47,810 bases of DNA, taken from the IMG/VR virus record IMGVR_UViG_3300033273_000078, positions 1-47,810 of that record. One strand, given 5' to 3'. Source of the DNA: a virus. This document shows, in pieces, positions 7,566 through 16,586 of this stretch. A model generated the notes under the pieces. The model did not search any database, was not told where the DNA came from, and saw only the letters and a program-made list of their open reading frames with translations. Position numbers and translations under genes: made by a program. Position 1 is the stretch's first letter. The number at the start of each line of letters is the position of its first letter.

Positions 7566-9329
7566 TTATCCCTGACAGGAGATGCACTCATCTCCATCTT
7601 CCTGTGATGCAAAGTCTTTCAATGCGTCACGTTCAATTGATGCGCCGACTTTGTCCGCACTCACACCGGCATTGGTGCGAAGGTAATACAATCCTTTGAG
7701 ACCCTCCTTCCACGCCTTAATATGTACGGAGTTGACGTATGACTTCGGACTGCCCGCAGGAAAGAATAAATTAACGCTCTGTCCTTGACAGATGAATTCC
7801 TGACGCTTGGCCGAATGTTCCACAACCCACGCTTGGTCAAGTTCAAACGCAGTACGAAAGATCTTACGTTCTTGCTCACTGAGGAATTCCAGATGCTGTA
7901 CTGACCCTTCATTCGCAATAATGCTTTTCCATGTATTTTCAGTATTTTCACCATGCTCCTCCAGTACTTTCTCTAGTGCTTTGTTCTTAACCAGATGCGC
8001 ACCTGCACGTGTTCTGTGCGTATACGCATTCGACTTGATAGGTTCAATAGACGCTGAGCACCCGCATATGATAGACGAGTTAGCATTCGGAGCAATCGCA
8101 AGTAGGTGAGCATTACGACGTCCTGTGCCCGCCATATCAGGTGCTTCACCTCTCTCTGTAGCCAGTTCATGTGTAGACTCCAAAGCATCTTCTTTGATCT
8201 TCTTGAACATCTGGTAGTTTTCACTAGCCGCTTGCCAAGATTCCCATGCGATGCCCTTGTTCTGCAAGTAGCCATGGAAGCCCATCGCACCTAAGCCGAT
8301 GGACCGTTCCATGTATGCGCTAAACTTAGCCTTCTCTAACTCTTCGGGCGCATTTCTGATAAAGAATTTAAGTACGTTGTCCAAGAGTCGGACCAAGTCT
8401 TGCACCATTCTTGTATCTCGCCACTCGTCATAGGCTTCAAGGTTGACGGAGGAGAGACAGCAGACTGCTGTGCGCTCTTCACTTGTTGCGAGATGTATCT
8501 CGTTACAGAGGTTAGACCCTCTAATTGATAGTCCAATAGCTTTTTGACTGTCTGGTAATGCACGGTTGGCTGTGTCGATAAAGTTGAGGTAAGGGCTACC
8601 AGTTCTGAAGCGAGCTTCAAGTATTCTTTGCCACAATTCTCTAGCTTGGATTGTATGTCTGATAGCTCCTGAGTGTGGACATCTAAGTTCCCATTGTTCT
8701 CCATTTTTTACTGCCTCCATAAAATCGTCAGTAATGTTAACTGCATTAAATAAATTAAAGCATTTACGGTTAATGTCCCCTCCAGTAGGGACTTTAAAGT
8801 TTACGAACTCAATGATCTCTGGATGTGATACATCAAGGTATGCGGCATATGATCCTTTACGGGTCTTGCCTTGTTTGTAGGCTGTCATCTGTGAGTCAAC
8901 AACCTTCATGAACGGAATGACACCCGGTGCTTTGTCAGAGACGGGGCGAACAGAAGACCAATGCCCTCCTACGCCTCCACCCTTTACACTGAGCCAAGCA
9001 ACTTCTGCATTATGCTCAATGAGACTATCGAGAGTATCACCCACGTAAGTAAGAAAACAAGATATTGGCAATCCGAGTGGTTTATTCTCAGGCAAAGGTG
9101 CATTGCTAAGTACTGGGCTGGCAAACATAAACCAGCGATTAGAAGCATAATCATAAATCCGCTGAGCAAAATCATAGTCACCCTCACAATATGCAACAGC
9201 CGCACGTGCAAAAGCCATCTGTGGAGATTCTTCACCTTCCACTAGATAGTAGTCACGTAACAGCGCAATAGCCTGTTCAGTTAATTCATTGTCTCTTTCG
9301 AGATCAATATTGATACCTAAGTATTCCAT
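7566..9329 (-). CDS. nrdA: class I ribonucleotide reductase, large (alpha) subunit
   Basis: A 587-residue catalytic subunit of aerobic RNR. Visible active-site residues are Cys91 (PISCFLT), the N273-C275-E277 triad (NLCNEI) and Cys290 (AVCCLSSVNL), which pairs with Cys91. The C-terminal shuttle pair is C582-x2-C585 (CISCQG). It is short for the family (E. coli 761) because the N-terminal ATP-cone is missing, so dATP feedback is probably absent, as in many phage enzymes. I chose ATG 9329, which overlaps the upstream stop (TAATG). A TTG two codons earlier is the alternative. The small subunit lies about 1.1 kb downstream, separated by five short ORFs. Confidence 0.95.
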   Translation of the reverse strand: MEYLGINIDLERDNELTEQAIALLRDYYLVEGEESPQMAFARAAVAYCEGDYDFAQRIYDYASNRWFMFASPVLSNAPLPENKPLGLPISCFLTYVGDTLDSLIEHNAEVAWLSVKGGGVGGHWSSVRPVSDKAPGVIPFMKVVDSQMTAYKQGKTRKGSYAAYLDVSHPEIIEFVNFKVPTGGDINRKCFNLFNAVNITDDFMEAVKNGEQWELRCPHSGAIRHTIQARELWQRILEARFRTGSPYLNFIDTANRALPDSQKAIGLSIRGSNLCNEIHLATSEERTAVCCLSSVNLEAYDEWRDTRMVQDLVRLLDNVLKFFIRNAPEELEKAKFSAYMERSIGLGAMGFHGYLQNKGIAWESWQAASENYQMFKKIKEDALESTHELATERGEAPDMAGTGRRNAHLLAIAPNANSSIICGCSASIEPIKSNAYTHRTRAGAHLVKNKALEKVLEEHGENTENTWKSIIANEGSVQHLEFLSEQERKIFRTAFELDQAWVVEHSAKRQEFICQGQSVNLFFPAGSPKSYVNSVHIKAWKEGLKGLYYLRTNAGVSADKVGASIERDALKDFASQEDGDECISCQG

Positions 9330-9646
9330 TACCAATTTATTCCTTCACACTTCTTTGCGTTCTTAATCCATCGATGAGCATACCAAACTGTCTTCTCCAT
9401 GTTCTTGATCGCATCACCCTTTGTCCATAAACGGTGTCCAGTGTATTTTAAAATGTTACCATGACAGTACATACAAGCATGGTACGGCCCAAGCACATCT
9501 TCGATGTACTCAATTGTTTCGATCTCACCTTGATTATAATGCATTGGACTATTGATGTCATCGTACATTTCGTCATCAACCATATCCTCAATCAAAGAAT
9601 TGACATCGTCAGTTAAATGTTCACGGATATCCTTTAGGCTCATCAT
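9329..9646 (-). CDS. DUF3310 family protein (T7 gp1.7-like)
   Basis: A 105-residue protein containing the DUF3310 signature: SPMHY (residues 33-37), ETIEYIEDVLG, GNILKYTGHRLW and KNMEKTVWYAHRW. In T7 the gp1.7 protein with this domain is a nucleotide kinase acting on dTMP/dGMP, so a role in nucleotide supply fits its place directly before nrdA. It overlaps both neighbours by a few bases. The family call is confident from the motif. The activity is inference. Confidence 0.82.
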   Translation of the reverse strand: MMSLKDIREHLTDDVNSLIEDMVDDEMYDDINSPMHYNQGEIETIEYIEDVLGPYHACMYCHGNILKYTGHRLWTKGDAIKNMEKTVWYAHRWIKNAKKCEGINW

Positions 9647-10002
9647 GCGTTCCCATGTGTCTTCGTATTAAAATTAAGATTAATAACTTTACCATCTTCA
9701 CTCCGTGTAAACGATGGTAATGGATTATCTTCAATGAACTGATCAATTAATGCTTGATAGTTATCTATAAAATAATCACGAACATACTCCATAAATTCTG
9801 CATCGTTTTCCATTAGGGTAAGTGTTGAAGCCATCATACCACAAACACTTCGGATCTGATTCAATTGATCGATATCTAAATCATCATGAACATCTTCTTC
9901 CATGTGTGCTGTGACTGTTCCTGCCCACTCGCCTTGCTCATTGAACTCAGGCTCAAGCACAATTGCGAATTGTGAGCATACGTTTTCTTTATCTTCTGAC
10001 AT
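9643..10002 (-). CDS. acidic hypothetical protein
   Basis: A 119-residue, strongly acidic protein with no recognisable motif. AAGGTAG lies 7 nt before the ATG. The stop overlaps the next start. Position between endonuclease I and the DUF3310 gene places it in the nucleotide-metabolism group. Function unknown. Confidence 0.65.
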   Translation of the reverse strand: MSEDKENVCSQFAIVLEPEFNEQGEWAGTVTAHMEEDVHDDLDIDQLNQIRSVCGMMASTLTLMENDAEFMEYVRDYFIDNYQALIDQFIEDNPLPSFTRSEDGKVINLNFNTKTHGNA

Positions 10003-10008
10003 ATATAA

Positions 10009-10485
10009 CTACCTTTGTATTTTATCTAATGGAAATGCGATAAATTCTTGTGGCATGAGCTTAACAGGTTTTTTCTTTTCGTCAAGCCATTCCTGCGGGA
10101 CATCCTTGTCCGCATACAGGAATCCATGTTTAGCGCACCAGTCGCCGTAGCTGGACTTTGCACCCTTACGGAGTTTAGCCCTGCTGTTTGTAAATACAAA
10201 ACGAATGTCTATCTCTGGGTGTTGCTTCTTAATTGCTAGATGTTTCATCCTATCCTCTGGCGTAAACCGTCCTTTGGTTTCGATGATGATTCCATTCGGA
10301 AGCAAGAAGTCTGGAGTGTATGTCCTGTACGCCAGATCTTCCCACTCAATTTTAAGACATTCATACTTTGCATTACACTTTCGTTCTTTCAGGGAATCCA
10401 ATACTAAGTTTTCCAATCCAGAACGATAGCCATGTCGAAGAGCATTAGTCCTTGTCTTGCTCTTCTGTACTCTCTTTATACTCAT
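10009..10485 (-). CDS. T7 endonuclease I-like Holliday junction resolvase
   Basis: A 158-residue protein that closely follows T7 gp3. Catalytic residues visible are E25 (SGLE), D59 (YTPDFLLPNG), E69 and K71 (IIETKG), followed by the conserved DRMKHLAIKKQHPEIDIRFV region and SYGDWCAKHG near residue 112. The T7 enzyme resolves branched DNA and degrades host DNA. Its N-terminus overlaps the end of the exonuclease gene by 41 nt, so the two nucleases are coupled. The call is firm from the linear motif match. Confidence 0.93.
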   Translation of the reverse strand: MSIKRVQKSKTRTNALRHGYRSGLENLVLDSLKERKCNAKYECLKIEWEDLAYRTYTPDFLLPNGIIIETKGRFTPEDRMKHLAIKKQHPEIDIRFVFTNSRAKLRKGAKSSYGDWCAKHGFLYADKDVPQEWLDEKKKPVKLMPQEFIAFPLDKIQR

Positions 10486-11335
10486 CAGCTATCTCTACGT
10501 ATGCAACGATAGGCGGATCTTTCGCCTGCGATGCAAGTGAGGGTAGCTCTTGTAATGAGGGCCAGCACTTGTACCTGTATTTACACCAACCGCATTCATC
10601 ACCTAAGATTTTATTTCCGGTTGGTTTCTTACGGAATGTTTCTTCAATAGGTTCAAAGCAACGCTTGAACTGATTACGTTCTAGTTCATCTGCTTTGTTC
10701 TTAATTGAATCAATGATGTCATCGACTTCAACCTTCATGTCCCATGCGGATATATATTTAAACTCACCGCTTCCTTTGTTGATGACCCACCATCCACCCG
10801 GCTCAACACCTAAAGCTTTGGCGTAGCCAGCAAGCTGACCGATATAGCCGAAGGAGTCATGATGTTTTAAAGTCGCATAATCTTTGAACTTGTTTTTAAA
10901 TGACCACGGAGAGGCAGACTTAATATCATCTACCTTCCTGTTCATGATCAGATCATGTGTACCATCAATCTTATGTTTGCCTGCAGTCAATGTTGACTTG
11001 AATCCATCACTGAATTCGACACCAGCTTCAGACAATATACCTTTAAAGATTGCTTCAACAATATCGCCTAACATCATGTTCATTAAGAAGTTAGTAGGCA
11101 TGTCAATGCCAGACTGCGGATCATTTTTATCGAACCACAACTGGCATGTCGGCCTGCCAACATTAGACATACGCAATGTGAACTTACGCTCACTCTGATT
11201 GAACTGTTTACGTACGGCTTCCTCTACATCACGAACGATACGAGCAATGGTGGCATCTGACATGCCACGCTTTGCTTTGGTTACATCCTCAAGATACCGA
11301 TAGACTTTAACTTCGGCAGGATGATTTACATTCAT
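10445..11335 (-). CDS. Cas4/RecB-like PD-(D/E)XK exonuclease with Fe-S cysteines
   Basis: A 296-residue protein. Nuclease motifs in order are G90-D-I-V-E94, D128 (GTHD), D137-I-K139 (DDIKS) and Q167-x3-Y171. Four cysteines (C64, then C248-x2-C251-x5-C257) have the Cas4/AddB arrangement for a 4Fe-4S cluster that staples the N- and C-termini. It probably processes DNA ends in recombination and host-DNA breakdown, doing the job of T7 gp6. It overlaps endonuclease I downstream and the putative SSB upstream (ATGA type). Family confident, substrate inferred. Confidence 0.85.
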   Translation of the reverse strand: MNVNHPAEVKVYRYLEDVTKAKRGMSDATIARIVRDVEEAVRKQFNQSERKFTLRMSNVGRPTCQLWFDKNDPQSGIDMPTNFLMNMMLGDIVEAIFKGILSEAGVEFSDGFKSTLTAGKHKIDGTHDLIMNRKVDDIKSASPWSFKNKFKDYATLKHHDSFGYIGQLAGYAKALGVEPGGWWVINKGSGEFKYISAWDMKVEVDDIIDSIKNKADELERNQFKRCFEPIEETFRKKPTGNKILGDECGWCKYRYKCWPSLQELPSLASQAKDPPIVAYVEIADEYKESTEEQDKD

Positions 11336-12213
11336 GCTTCGTCCTCAACCTCAATCTCGATGAAGTCATCTACGATTTCCCTCTCGTCTGACTGAGTGCG
11401 CTTTTCATTCCAAGCGTTTACAATGTAGTCATTGTAATTATTAATCCACTCAACGAAGTCTGAGAATGTTGTTTGATCTCCTTCAGTCAGATCAATCTGA
11501 TTCTCAAAATCGATTGTCGCATTAGGCAGGAAGAAAGATGCTCCTGTAGGCAAGCTACGCTCCTCTGTGCCTACTTCGATGTAGTGCTGTACGGGGAGAC
11601 GCTTCTGCTTAGAAAGCATCGTGAACGGCTGTCCCATCGTCTTGAAGGCATCCTTGTTATCGATCTCCCAAATGAATAGGTGTGACTCGACAGCAACTTC
11701 ATTGCCTTCACCGTCAACTGGATTGATGAGTTCAACCTCACCTAACAATACACGAACACGCTTGATCTGTTTGATCAATGCTTTCATGTCATCAGGCAAA
11801 GCCTGAAAGTCTTGAATGTATCCTGCTGGCTTACCGCAATTAAGACCACCAGTGTTATCCTTCAGATCCCCATTGAGATCTTCAGCCATCAATGTCTTGA
11901 CGTAGTTCTTTGCGTCAGCATCGTAACGCTTGTACATAAAACGCTGAACGAATACACGGATACGTGCAGACTCACCATATATAAAGCTACCGTCAGGCAT
12001 TTGCAAACGATACATACCTGCAGGTACAACCTCCATGTTCTTCGTCTTACCTTTAACTTCAACCTGTCCCATGACTGGCTGATTCCAGATACGTAATCTA
12101 GGCAAAGTCGATGACTTCGCTTTGTTATCTTTAGCCATGTCAACTGACATGCCCATGGCCTTAGCCATCTCTGCGTAATTACCGCTGTTTAGTGTTGCTA
12201 GTTCTGTTGTCAT
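11332..12213 (-). CDS. putative single-stranded DNA-binding protein
   Basis: A 293-residue protein with a strong AAGGAGG 7 nt before the ATG, hence highly translated. The C-terminus is a conspicuous acidic tail (DDFIEIEVEDEA), as in T7 gp2.5 and bacterial SSBs, where it contacts replication partners. The central region is beta-rich with basic and aromatic residues (VFVQRFMYKRYDAD). It lies between polymerase and exonuclease, where HMO-2011-like and T7-like phages carry their SSB. I see no diagnostic OB-fold motif, so the call rests on context, tail and expression signal. Confidence 0.6.
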   Translation of the reverse strand: MTTELATLNSGNYAEMAKAMGMSVDMAKDNKAKSSTLPRLRIWNQPVMGQVEVKGKTKNMEVVPAGMYRLQMPDGSFIYGESARIRVFVQRFMYKRYDADAKNYVKTLMAEDLNGDLKDNTGGLNCGKPAGYIQDFQALPDDMKALIKQIKRVRVLLGEVELINPVDGEGNEVAVESHLFIWEIDNKDAFKTMGQPFTMLSKQKRLPVQHYIEVGTEERSLPTGASFFLPNATIDFENQIDLTEGDQTTFSDFVEWINNYNDYIVNAWNEKRTQSDEREIVDDFIEIEVEDEA

Positions 12214-12214
12214 A

Positions 12215-14266
12215 TCAGACCTCCTTTTGGTTCAGCCAGTTTACACCAATTTTTGCTTCAAGTAAAAGGGGTACATTAAAATTTATTTTAAATTTATCAT
12301 CTATAAGTGATTTTAATTCACTATTAATATCACTTATAAGTGATATTACTTGTTGCTCCTCATCCGGATGGATGTCAATCACGATAGAATCGTGTACTGA
12401 ATTCACAATCTTAGACTGCATATCCATCATGCGCTTCTCTATCTGTAATAGAACAGTAGGTACAATATCTGCAGTTGCAAATGATTGCACGGGATAGTTC
12501 TTGATAGCAGTGAAGTTAGTCACTGAGCCATCTCTCCTTCTCCGTACGTCAGGGAATGCAAACTTCCTGCCACTGGGAGTGGAGATTGTTTTATGTGTCA
12601 GCACCTCCTTCGCTAACTCTCTGTGCCATCTTGCGATTCCTTTGTACTTCTCTGTGAAGTGTTCGTAGTATCTTGCTTCGGCTGGTGTTCTTCCGTAACC
12701 CGTTGCTCCATAGAGAGGAGCGAATGTGTGTGCCTTCGCCTCCTGCCTTGTAGTTGCCTGACCCGCTTCCGAAATGACTTTTGCGGTGTACGCATGGACA
12801 TCGAATCCCTCCTTTACTTCCTTGATTGCAGTCTCATCCTGAGATAAGAATGCCGCTACACGAAACTCTAGCTGAGCAAAGTCAGCCTCCATGATCTTGC
12901 CTCCTGTAAATCTGGAGATGAATACCCGTTTTACAGGAAACGTACCACCACGTGGCATGTTCTGCATATTCGGATCACGCCCTGAGAATCTTCCAGTTGA
13001 TGTCATGTGCTGTGTCAGCCTGACATGTAGCTTGCCATCATCCTTGAGAAAAGTATAGATGCCGTCAACGAAACTAGAAAGATAGCTGTCCAGTGCAGAT
13101 ACCCTGCGAATTTTAGATAGAAATTGCGCCGCTTGTTCCATGCCTTTTGAATGTGCAACACGCTCAAGAAACTCCAGATTTCCTTTCGATGTGCTAAATC
13201 CATTAGCACTATGCCACTTCGCAGTGGGCGGAGTAAACTTCAAGCCTGCAAGTTTGTCCAGTTCATCGAGCACGTAGCCACGTGAAAGACATGTTGGACA
13301 CTTCGTAGGTTTCTTGAAATCACTACCATCCTTTTTCTTCTTGAAGAATGTACCATGACCGTTACATGCAACGCACTTCTTTGCTTTTGTTTTACGCACA
13401 GGATTTGATGATTCATTTATGAATCGTTTGTAGTCCTTATGACTCATAAACGGATCAGCACCCATGGCCCACTGAGTTTTATCTTTAGGCTTACGCGAGT
13501 AGACAACCCACGACAATTGCTCAGGCGAGTTAAGATTGATTGGTGTGTCTCCCATCAAGTCCTTGATATCTAAGTTCAATTCTTGTTCAAGCTTTTGCTT
13601 CTCGTTCTGGAACTCAGTCCGTACTTCTTCAAGGGCTTTTGTATCTACAGTAAATCCTGTTCTGTATATACGAGACAGGGCAACACATGTTTCCATAGTC
13701 AAATCAATGACAGGATATAAGGTGCGGTTGATGTCATCCCTTAGATCCAGTTCCTGTTCGTAGTACAGGGACATGGTCGTTTGAAGATCAGCGTACAGGT
13801 ACTCCTTCAGTTCTTCGTAGGGTATCTCATTGATCTGATACCCGCGCTTCATGTATTCCTTCAGGGTGTCTTGCTTTTTAAATTGCAAATCTCTACGTTC
13901 AGCAATTGCCTCAAGAGACAGTGGTTCTTTGACACCCTTCTGCAGTACATACTCAGCAAGCATGGTGTCCCAGATTAAACCATCGTATTTAAAACCAGTC
14001 TCCCATAGCCACATCAGATCGTGCTGTGCATTATGTGCAATCAACAGAGTAGTTTTACTCAGTATGTCTTGTATTTCGTCGCAGTCTTTTTTTCTGTACT
14101 CATACTTACAGTCATACTCAATGTGATCAAACGTGTAATGTTTCGGCTCTTCTCCTTCGATTAGCAATCCAACCATCACCAAACTATTTGTGGGTGTGAA
14201 TGGATCAAGATGTAGTTTGTTGTCACGTTTAGTAACTGTATTCTCTACGTCAAGAACTAACTTCAT
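12215..14266 (-). CDS. polA: family A DNA polymerase with DnaJ-like zinc insertion
   Basis: A 683-residue replicative polymerase. The 3'-5' exonuclease has D6/E8 (LDVENT), D83 (HNAQHDLMW) and Y156-x3-D160. Between exonuclease and palm, residues about 296-331 carry CVACNGHG and CPTCLSRG, two DnaJ central-domain CxxCxGxG-type units (C298, C301, C323, C326). I recall the same insertion as the hallmark of SAR116 phage HMO-2011. Polymerase motifs are A (D462, MEADFAQLEFR), B (R507, K511, F515, YG519-520) and C (H625-D626-S627). F515 equals E. coli F762. Motif C has Ser where E. coli has Glu883. The ATG has GGAAGG 9 nt upstream and overlaps the previous gene by 17 nt. Confidence 0.95.
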   Translation of the reverse strand: MKLVLDVENTVTKRDNKLHLDPFTPTNSLVMVGLLIEGEEPKHYTFDHIEYDCKYEYRKKDCDEIQDILSKTTLLIAHNAQHDLMWLWETGFKYDGLIWDTMLAEYVLQKGVKEPLSLEAIAERRDLQFKKQDTLKEYMKRGYQINEIPYEELKEYLYADLQTTMSLYYEQELDLRDDINRTLYPVIDLTMETCVALSRIYRTGFTVDTKALEEVRTEFQNEKQKLEQELNLDIKDLMGDTPINLNSPEQLSWVVYSRKPKDKTQWAMGADPFMSHKDYKRFINESSNPVRKTKAKKCVACNGHGTFFKKKKDGSDFKKPTKCPTCLSRGYVLDELDKLAGLKFTPPTAKWHSANGFSTSKGNLEFLERVAHSKGMEQAAQFLSKIRRVSALDSYLSSFVDGIYTFLKDDGKLHVRLTQHMTSTGRFSGRDPNMQNMPRGGTFPVKRVFISRFTGGKIMEADFAQLEFRVAAFLSQDETAIKEVKEGFDVHAYTAKVISEAGQATTRQEAKAHTFAPLYGATGYGRTPAEARYYEHFTEKYKGIARWHRELAKEVLTHKTISTPSGRKFAFPDVRRRRDGSVTNFTAIKNYPVQSFATADIVPTVLLQIEKRMMDMQSKIVNSVHDSIVIDIHPDEEQQVISLISDINSELKSLIDDKFKINFNVPLLLEAKIGVNWLNQKEV

Positions 14267-14744
14267 GTATCGATGCCTTCCATAAATTTTCGATTGATAA
14301 ATTATAACAGCTAGACTTCACGACATACCCATTGTCTGGGTCAACATCCCCTTTGTTCATGTACCGAGCAACTTTATAATACTGAAGTCGAGGTATCATA
14401 CCTAAAAACCACGCAACGCTGTAGTCATTTTTTACCCGGACAAATGCAAAATTGTCACATGATTGATGTGTACTTAATTTAGCGACACTGCAATCGTAAT
14501 GGGGTAGCGGTGTCACGGAAGTTCTCTTCGTCTTCACATCAACTGTCTGACCATTAATTAACACAAGATCATAGTCGTATGTGTTTTGTTGTGTAGCACC
14601 CAGCAGTTCAGCAGTCACAATCTCACCAACGAAGCCAGCAACATTGCCTTGGCCTTTCGTAATGCTGTTGTTGAGTTTACCCATGTCAACAGCCTGCTTC
14701 CTTGCTTTCAATAACGCCTCATCTGATACTGGTATCTCGATCAT
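14250..14744 (-). CDS. putative PD-(D/E)XK nuclease-like protein
   Basis: A 164-residue protein with a restriction-endonuclease-like core: E41 (GFVGEIVTAELL), then YDYDL (D57/D59), and D69-V-K71 (QTVDVKTKR). Similar small proteins are common next to polymerase in phages. They may be structure-specific nucleases or inactive DNA-binding relatives. It overlaps helicase upstream by ATGA and polymerase downstream by 17 nt. Motif call moderate, function inferred. Confidence 0.65.
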   Translation of the reverse strand: MIEIPVSDEALLKARKQAVDMGKLNNSITKGQGNVAGFVGEIVTAELLGATQQNTYDYDLVLINGQTVDVKTKRTSVTPLPHYDCSVAKLSTHQSCDNFAFVRVKNDYSVAWFLGMIPRLQYYKVARYMNKGDVDPDNGYVVKSSCYNLSIENLWKASIHEVSS

Positions 14745-15964
14745 ACTTCGTACCTTCCGATGTGATAATTTAAATTACATGTGATGTAGCCGTGCCACCC
14801 ACTCAATTTATTTTTCACGATGTTAATGTGTCTTTGATAGTCTTCTTCCTCCTGCCCATCGACTGGTGGATTTTTACTTATCAATAGCATGAGATCAGCC
14901 TCCGATGCTTTACCTGTCTTGCTTCCTTCCATCATGGATTGGTTCAGATGTATCCTGCCTTCTGCCTCAGCGGATAGCTGTGACATGTAAAAGATTGCAC
15001 ACCCGTACTCTTTCGCAATCATACGTGCGTGTATAGCACAGGACTTCAGAGACTCATGTTGAGATGTGAAGCCTGATGATTCGGCAAACTTGTCGCCCAT
15101 GTCGAGTACGACAATGTCAGGATTAAATGTTTTGCAGATCGACTCAACCCAATACATATCTTTGCCTGTCGCATCTTTGATACGTATCTTTTCTTTGAGT
15201 CTGTTCCATCGTTGATGTGCTTGTCTTGGATTGACCTTGATCTCTTTGAGAGTCATGCCACTTGCCGCAGTCAAGTAACGAGCACCGACACGGTGAGTGC
15301 CTTCTTCGTTACATAGAACAATACAGTTCGCCCCTTGTTCGGCAAAGCCGTGTGGCCCTGCAATCATGGATGCATGGAAGGATGTCTTACCCGTATTCGG
15401 TCTAGCTCCTCCAATGATTAAATGTCCTGCATTGACACCCTCGATGCGTTCAGCCAACGTCGGTATATTAAAATGCCAACGTGCTTCCAGATCATTTTGA
15501 TTTAACAATGTTTCAATCTCCAGATCATCCCACTCGACGCTGACATCTGGGATGAAGTCATCTCTGTAGTTATCAAGCATATTACGTAGCGGCTCAAGAG
15601 ATACCTTGTCCCCATTGACATAATCGAATCCGATGTTTGCTATTTCCTCACCAAGATACTGCCGGAACAAAGAGGATAGAATATCCTGTGCTACGTCATG
15701 GCCTATCGCCTGTTCCTTGCGTAGTTTGTCAAACAGCATGCGGAACTGATGCTTCTGTGCTGTTGTCATGGACGGATCAGCAGAGAAAAACAAAGCCTCG
15801 ACTTCATCGACTGTCAGGTCACGCTGATATTTGTGCATGGCCTCATCGATCATGGTCTTTACTTTAGATAAATCCTTCGGGAATATCTTGGCGGGACATC
15901 GACTGCCACGGTAATCATCATAGAACTCTTTATTCAGTAGGCTTTTTAGTATTGCTAGTTCCAT
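14741..15964 (-). CDS. DnaB-like replicative DNA helicase
   Basis: A 407-residue RecA-fold helicase. Walker A is at 186-194 (GARPNTGKT) and Walker B at 284-288 (DIVVLD), followed by a Q/S-rich motif (YMSQLSAEAEGR) and a DnaB-type motif 4 region (MEGSKTGKASEADLMLLIS). The N-terminal 150 residues are helical and resemble a DnaB N-domain. I start it at ATG 15964, with GGAG 6 nt upstream. A longer frame to 15997 has no binding site. The primase is encoded separately upstream, unlike the fused T7 gp4. Confidence 0.9.
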   Translation of the reverse strand: MELAILKSLLNKEFYDDYRGSRCPAKIFPKDLSKVKTMIDEAMHKYQRDLTVDEVEALFFSADPSMTTAQKHQFRMLFDKLRKEQAIGHDVAQDILSSLFRQYLGEEIANIGFDYVNGDKVSLEPLRNMLDNYRDDFIPDVSVEWDDLEIETLLNQNDLEARWHFNIPTLAERIEGVNAGHLIIGGARPNTGKTSFHASMIAGPHGFAEQGANCIVLCNEEGTHRVGARYLTAASGMTLKEIKVNPRQAHQRWNRLKEKIRIKDATGKDMYWVESICKTFNPDIVVLDMGDKFAESSGFTSQHESLKSCAIHARMIAKEYGCAIFYMSQLSAEAEGRIHLNQSMMEGSKTGKASEADLMLLISKNPPVDGQEEEDYQRHINIVKNKLSGWHGYITCNLNYHIGRYEV

Positions 15965-16106
15965 TCTTTTCTCCAAAGATACGATCCCAACCATCACGAT
16001 ATTTTTGGTTAGAAACTTTAGTTACAATTTCTTTAGGTTTCTCACGACTGTTGATCCAGTCTTGATTGCGCTCATTCATAGCGTCACGCCAGTGCTTTGT
16101 ACTCAT
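15930..16106 (-). CDS. 58-residue hypothetical protein
   Basis: Starts at a TGATG overlap with the stop of the zinc-ribbon gene and ends 35 nt inside the helicase start region. The product is charged (HWRDAMNERNQDWINSREKP) with no known motif. It fills the gap upstream of helicase and carries the helicase binding site within its frame. Confidence 0.6.
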   Translation of the reverse strand: MSTKHWRDAMNERNQDWINSREKPKEIVTKVSNQKYRDGWDRIFGEKNGTSNTKKPTE

Positions 16107-16348
16107 CAATTTCTATCCCACTCATGACCACACTCCGGGCACTTCCAATGTGTAGTCATGTCCTTTTCCATGTCGTAAATAGCGATACGCTTACCCCACT
16201 TGCCTGTAGTGCGTGTTGCACCGTAGGCTTTAGCATATTCATCAGCCCGTTCTTCATCGCCGTGCATCTCCATGCCAGTCTCCCAGATGAGACCACCGTC
16301 AAAGTCCATGCCGCAGTTAGGGCAGTAGCCGTGTTCGTTATTGCTCAT
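16106..16348 (-). CDS. zinc-ribbon protein
   Basis: An 80-residue protein with CPNC near the N-terminus (residues 9-12) and CPEC-GHEW near the C-terminus (70-76), a classic two-knuckle zinc ribbon. GGAGGAG precedes the ATG. Probably binds nucleic acid or a host protein. It lies in the run of small genes between primase and helicase. Confidence 0.7.
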   Translation of the reverse strand: MSNNEHGYCPNCGMDFDGGLIWETGMEMHGDEERADEYAKAYGATRTTGKWGKRIAIYDMEKDMTTHWKCPECGHEWDRN

Positions 16349-16365
16349 GGTGTGTTCTTCTCCTC

Positions 16366-16566
16366 CTATTTTAGAAAAACAGTACTGTTTTCCTGAAAAT
16401 CATACGGGATCACATACCCTGCACCACGCAGGAAGTTGTGGAATTCAGTTGTCGCCTCTTCCCATGAGACATGATCCTTGAGTTCCATTGTAATTCCTTT
16501 CACGGGCGATGGGTCTTCATAGTTTGCGAAGGTGCCTTTAGGCGGTTCATAAGTAAGCCTAATCAC
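16366..16566 (-). CDS. hypothetical protein
   Basis: A 66-residue protein starting MIRLTYEPPKGTFANYEDPS, probably a small alpha/beta fold. No motif is known to me. GAGGAG lies upstream of the ATG and a short gap separates it from its neighbours. Confidence 0.6.
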   Translation of the reverse strand: MIRLTYEPPKGTFANYEDPSPVKGITMELKDHVSWEEATTEFHNFLRGAGYVIPYDFQENSTVFLK

Positions 16567-16586
16567 GATAAGCCCTCCTCGTCTTG

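Noticed and set aside
8336-8704. 122-residue minus-strand frame inside nrdA
   Set aside because: Shadow frame of a gene with intact catalytic motifs. It has no independent context.
10003-10016. TATAACTACC sequence resembling the promoter family
   Set aside because: It is the complement of the ribosome binding site region of the 9643-10002 gene, and no -35 box lies 16 bp upstream on that strand.
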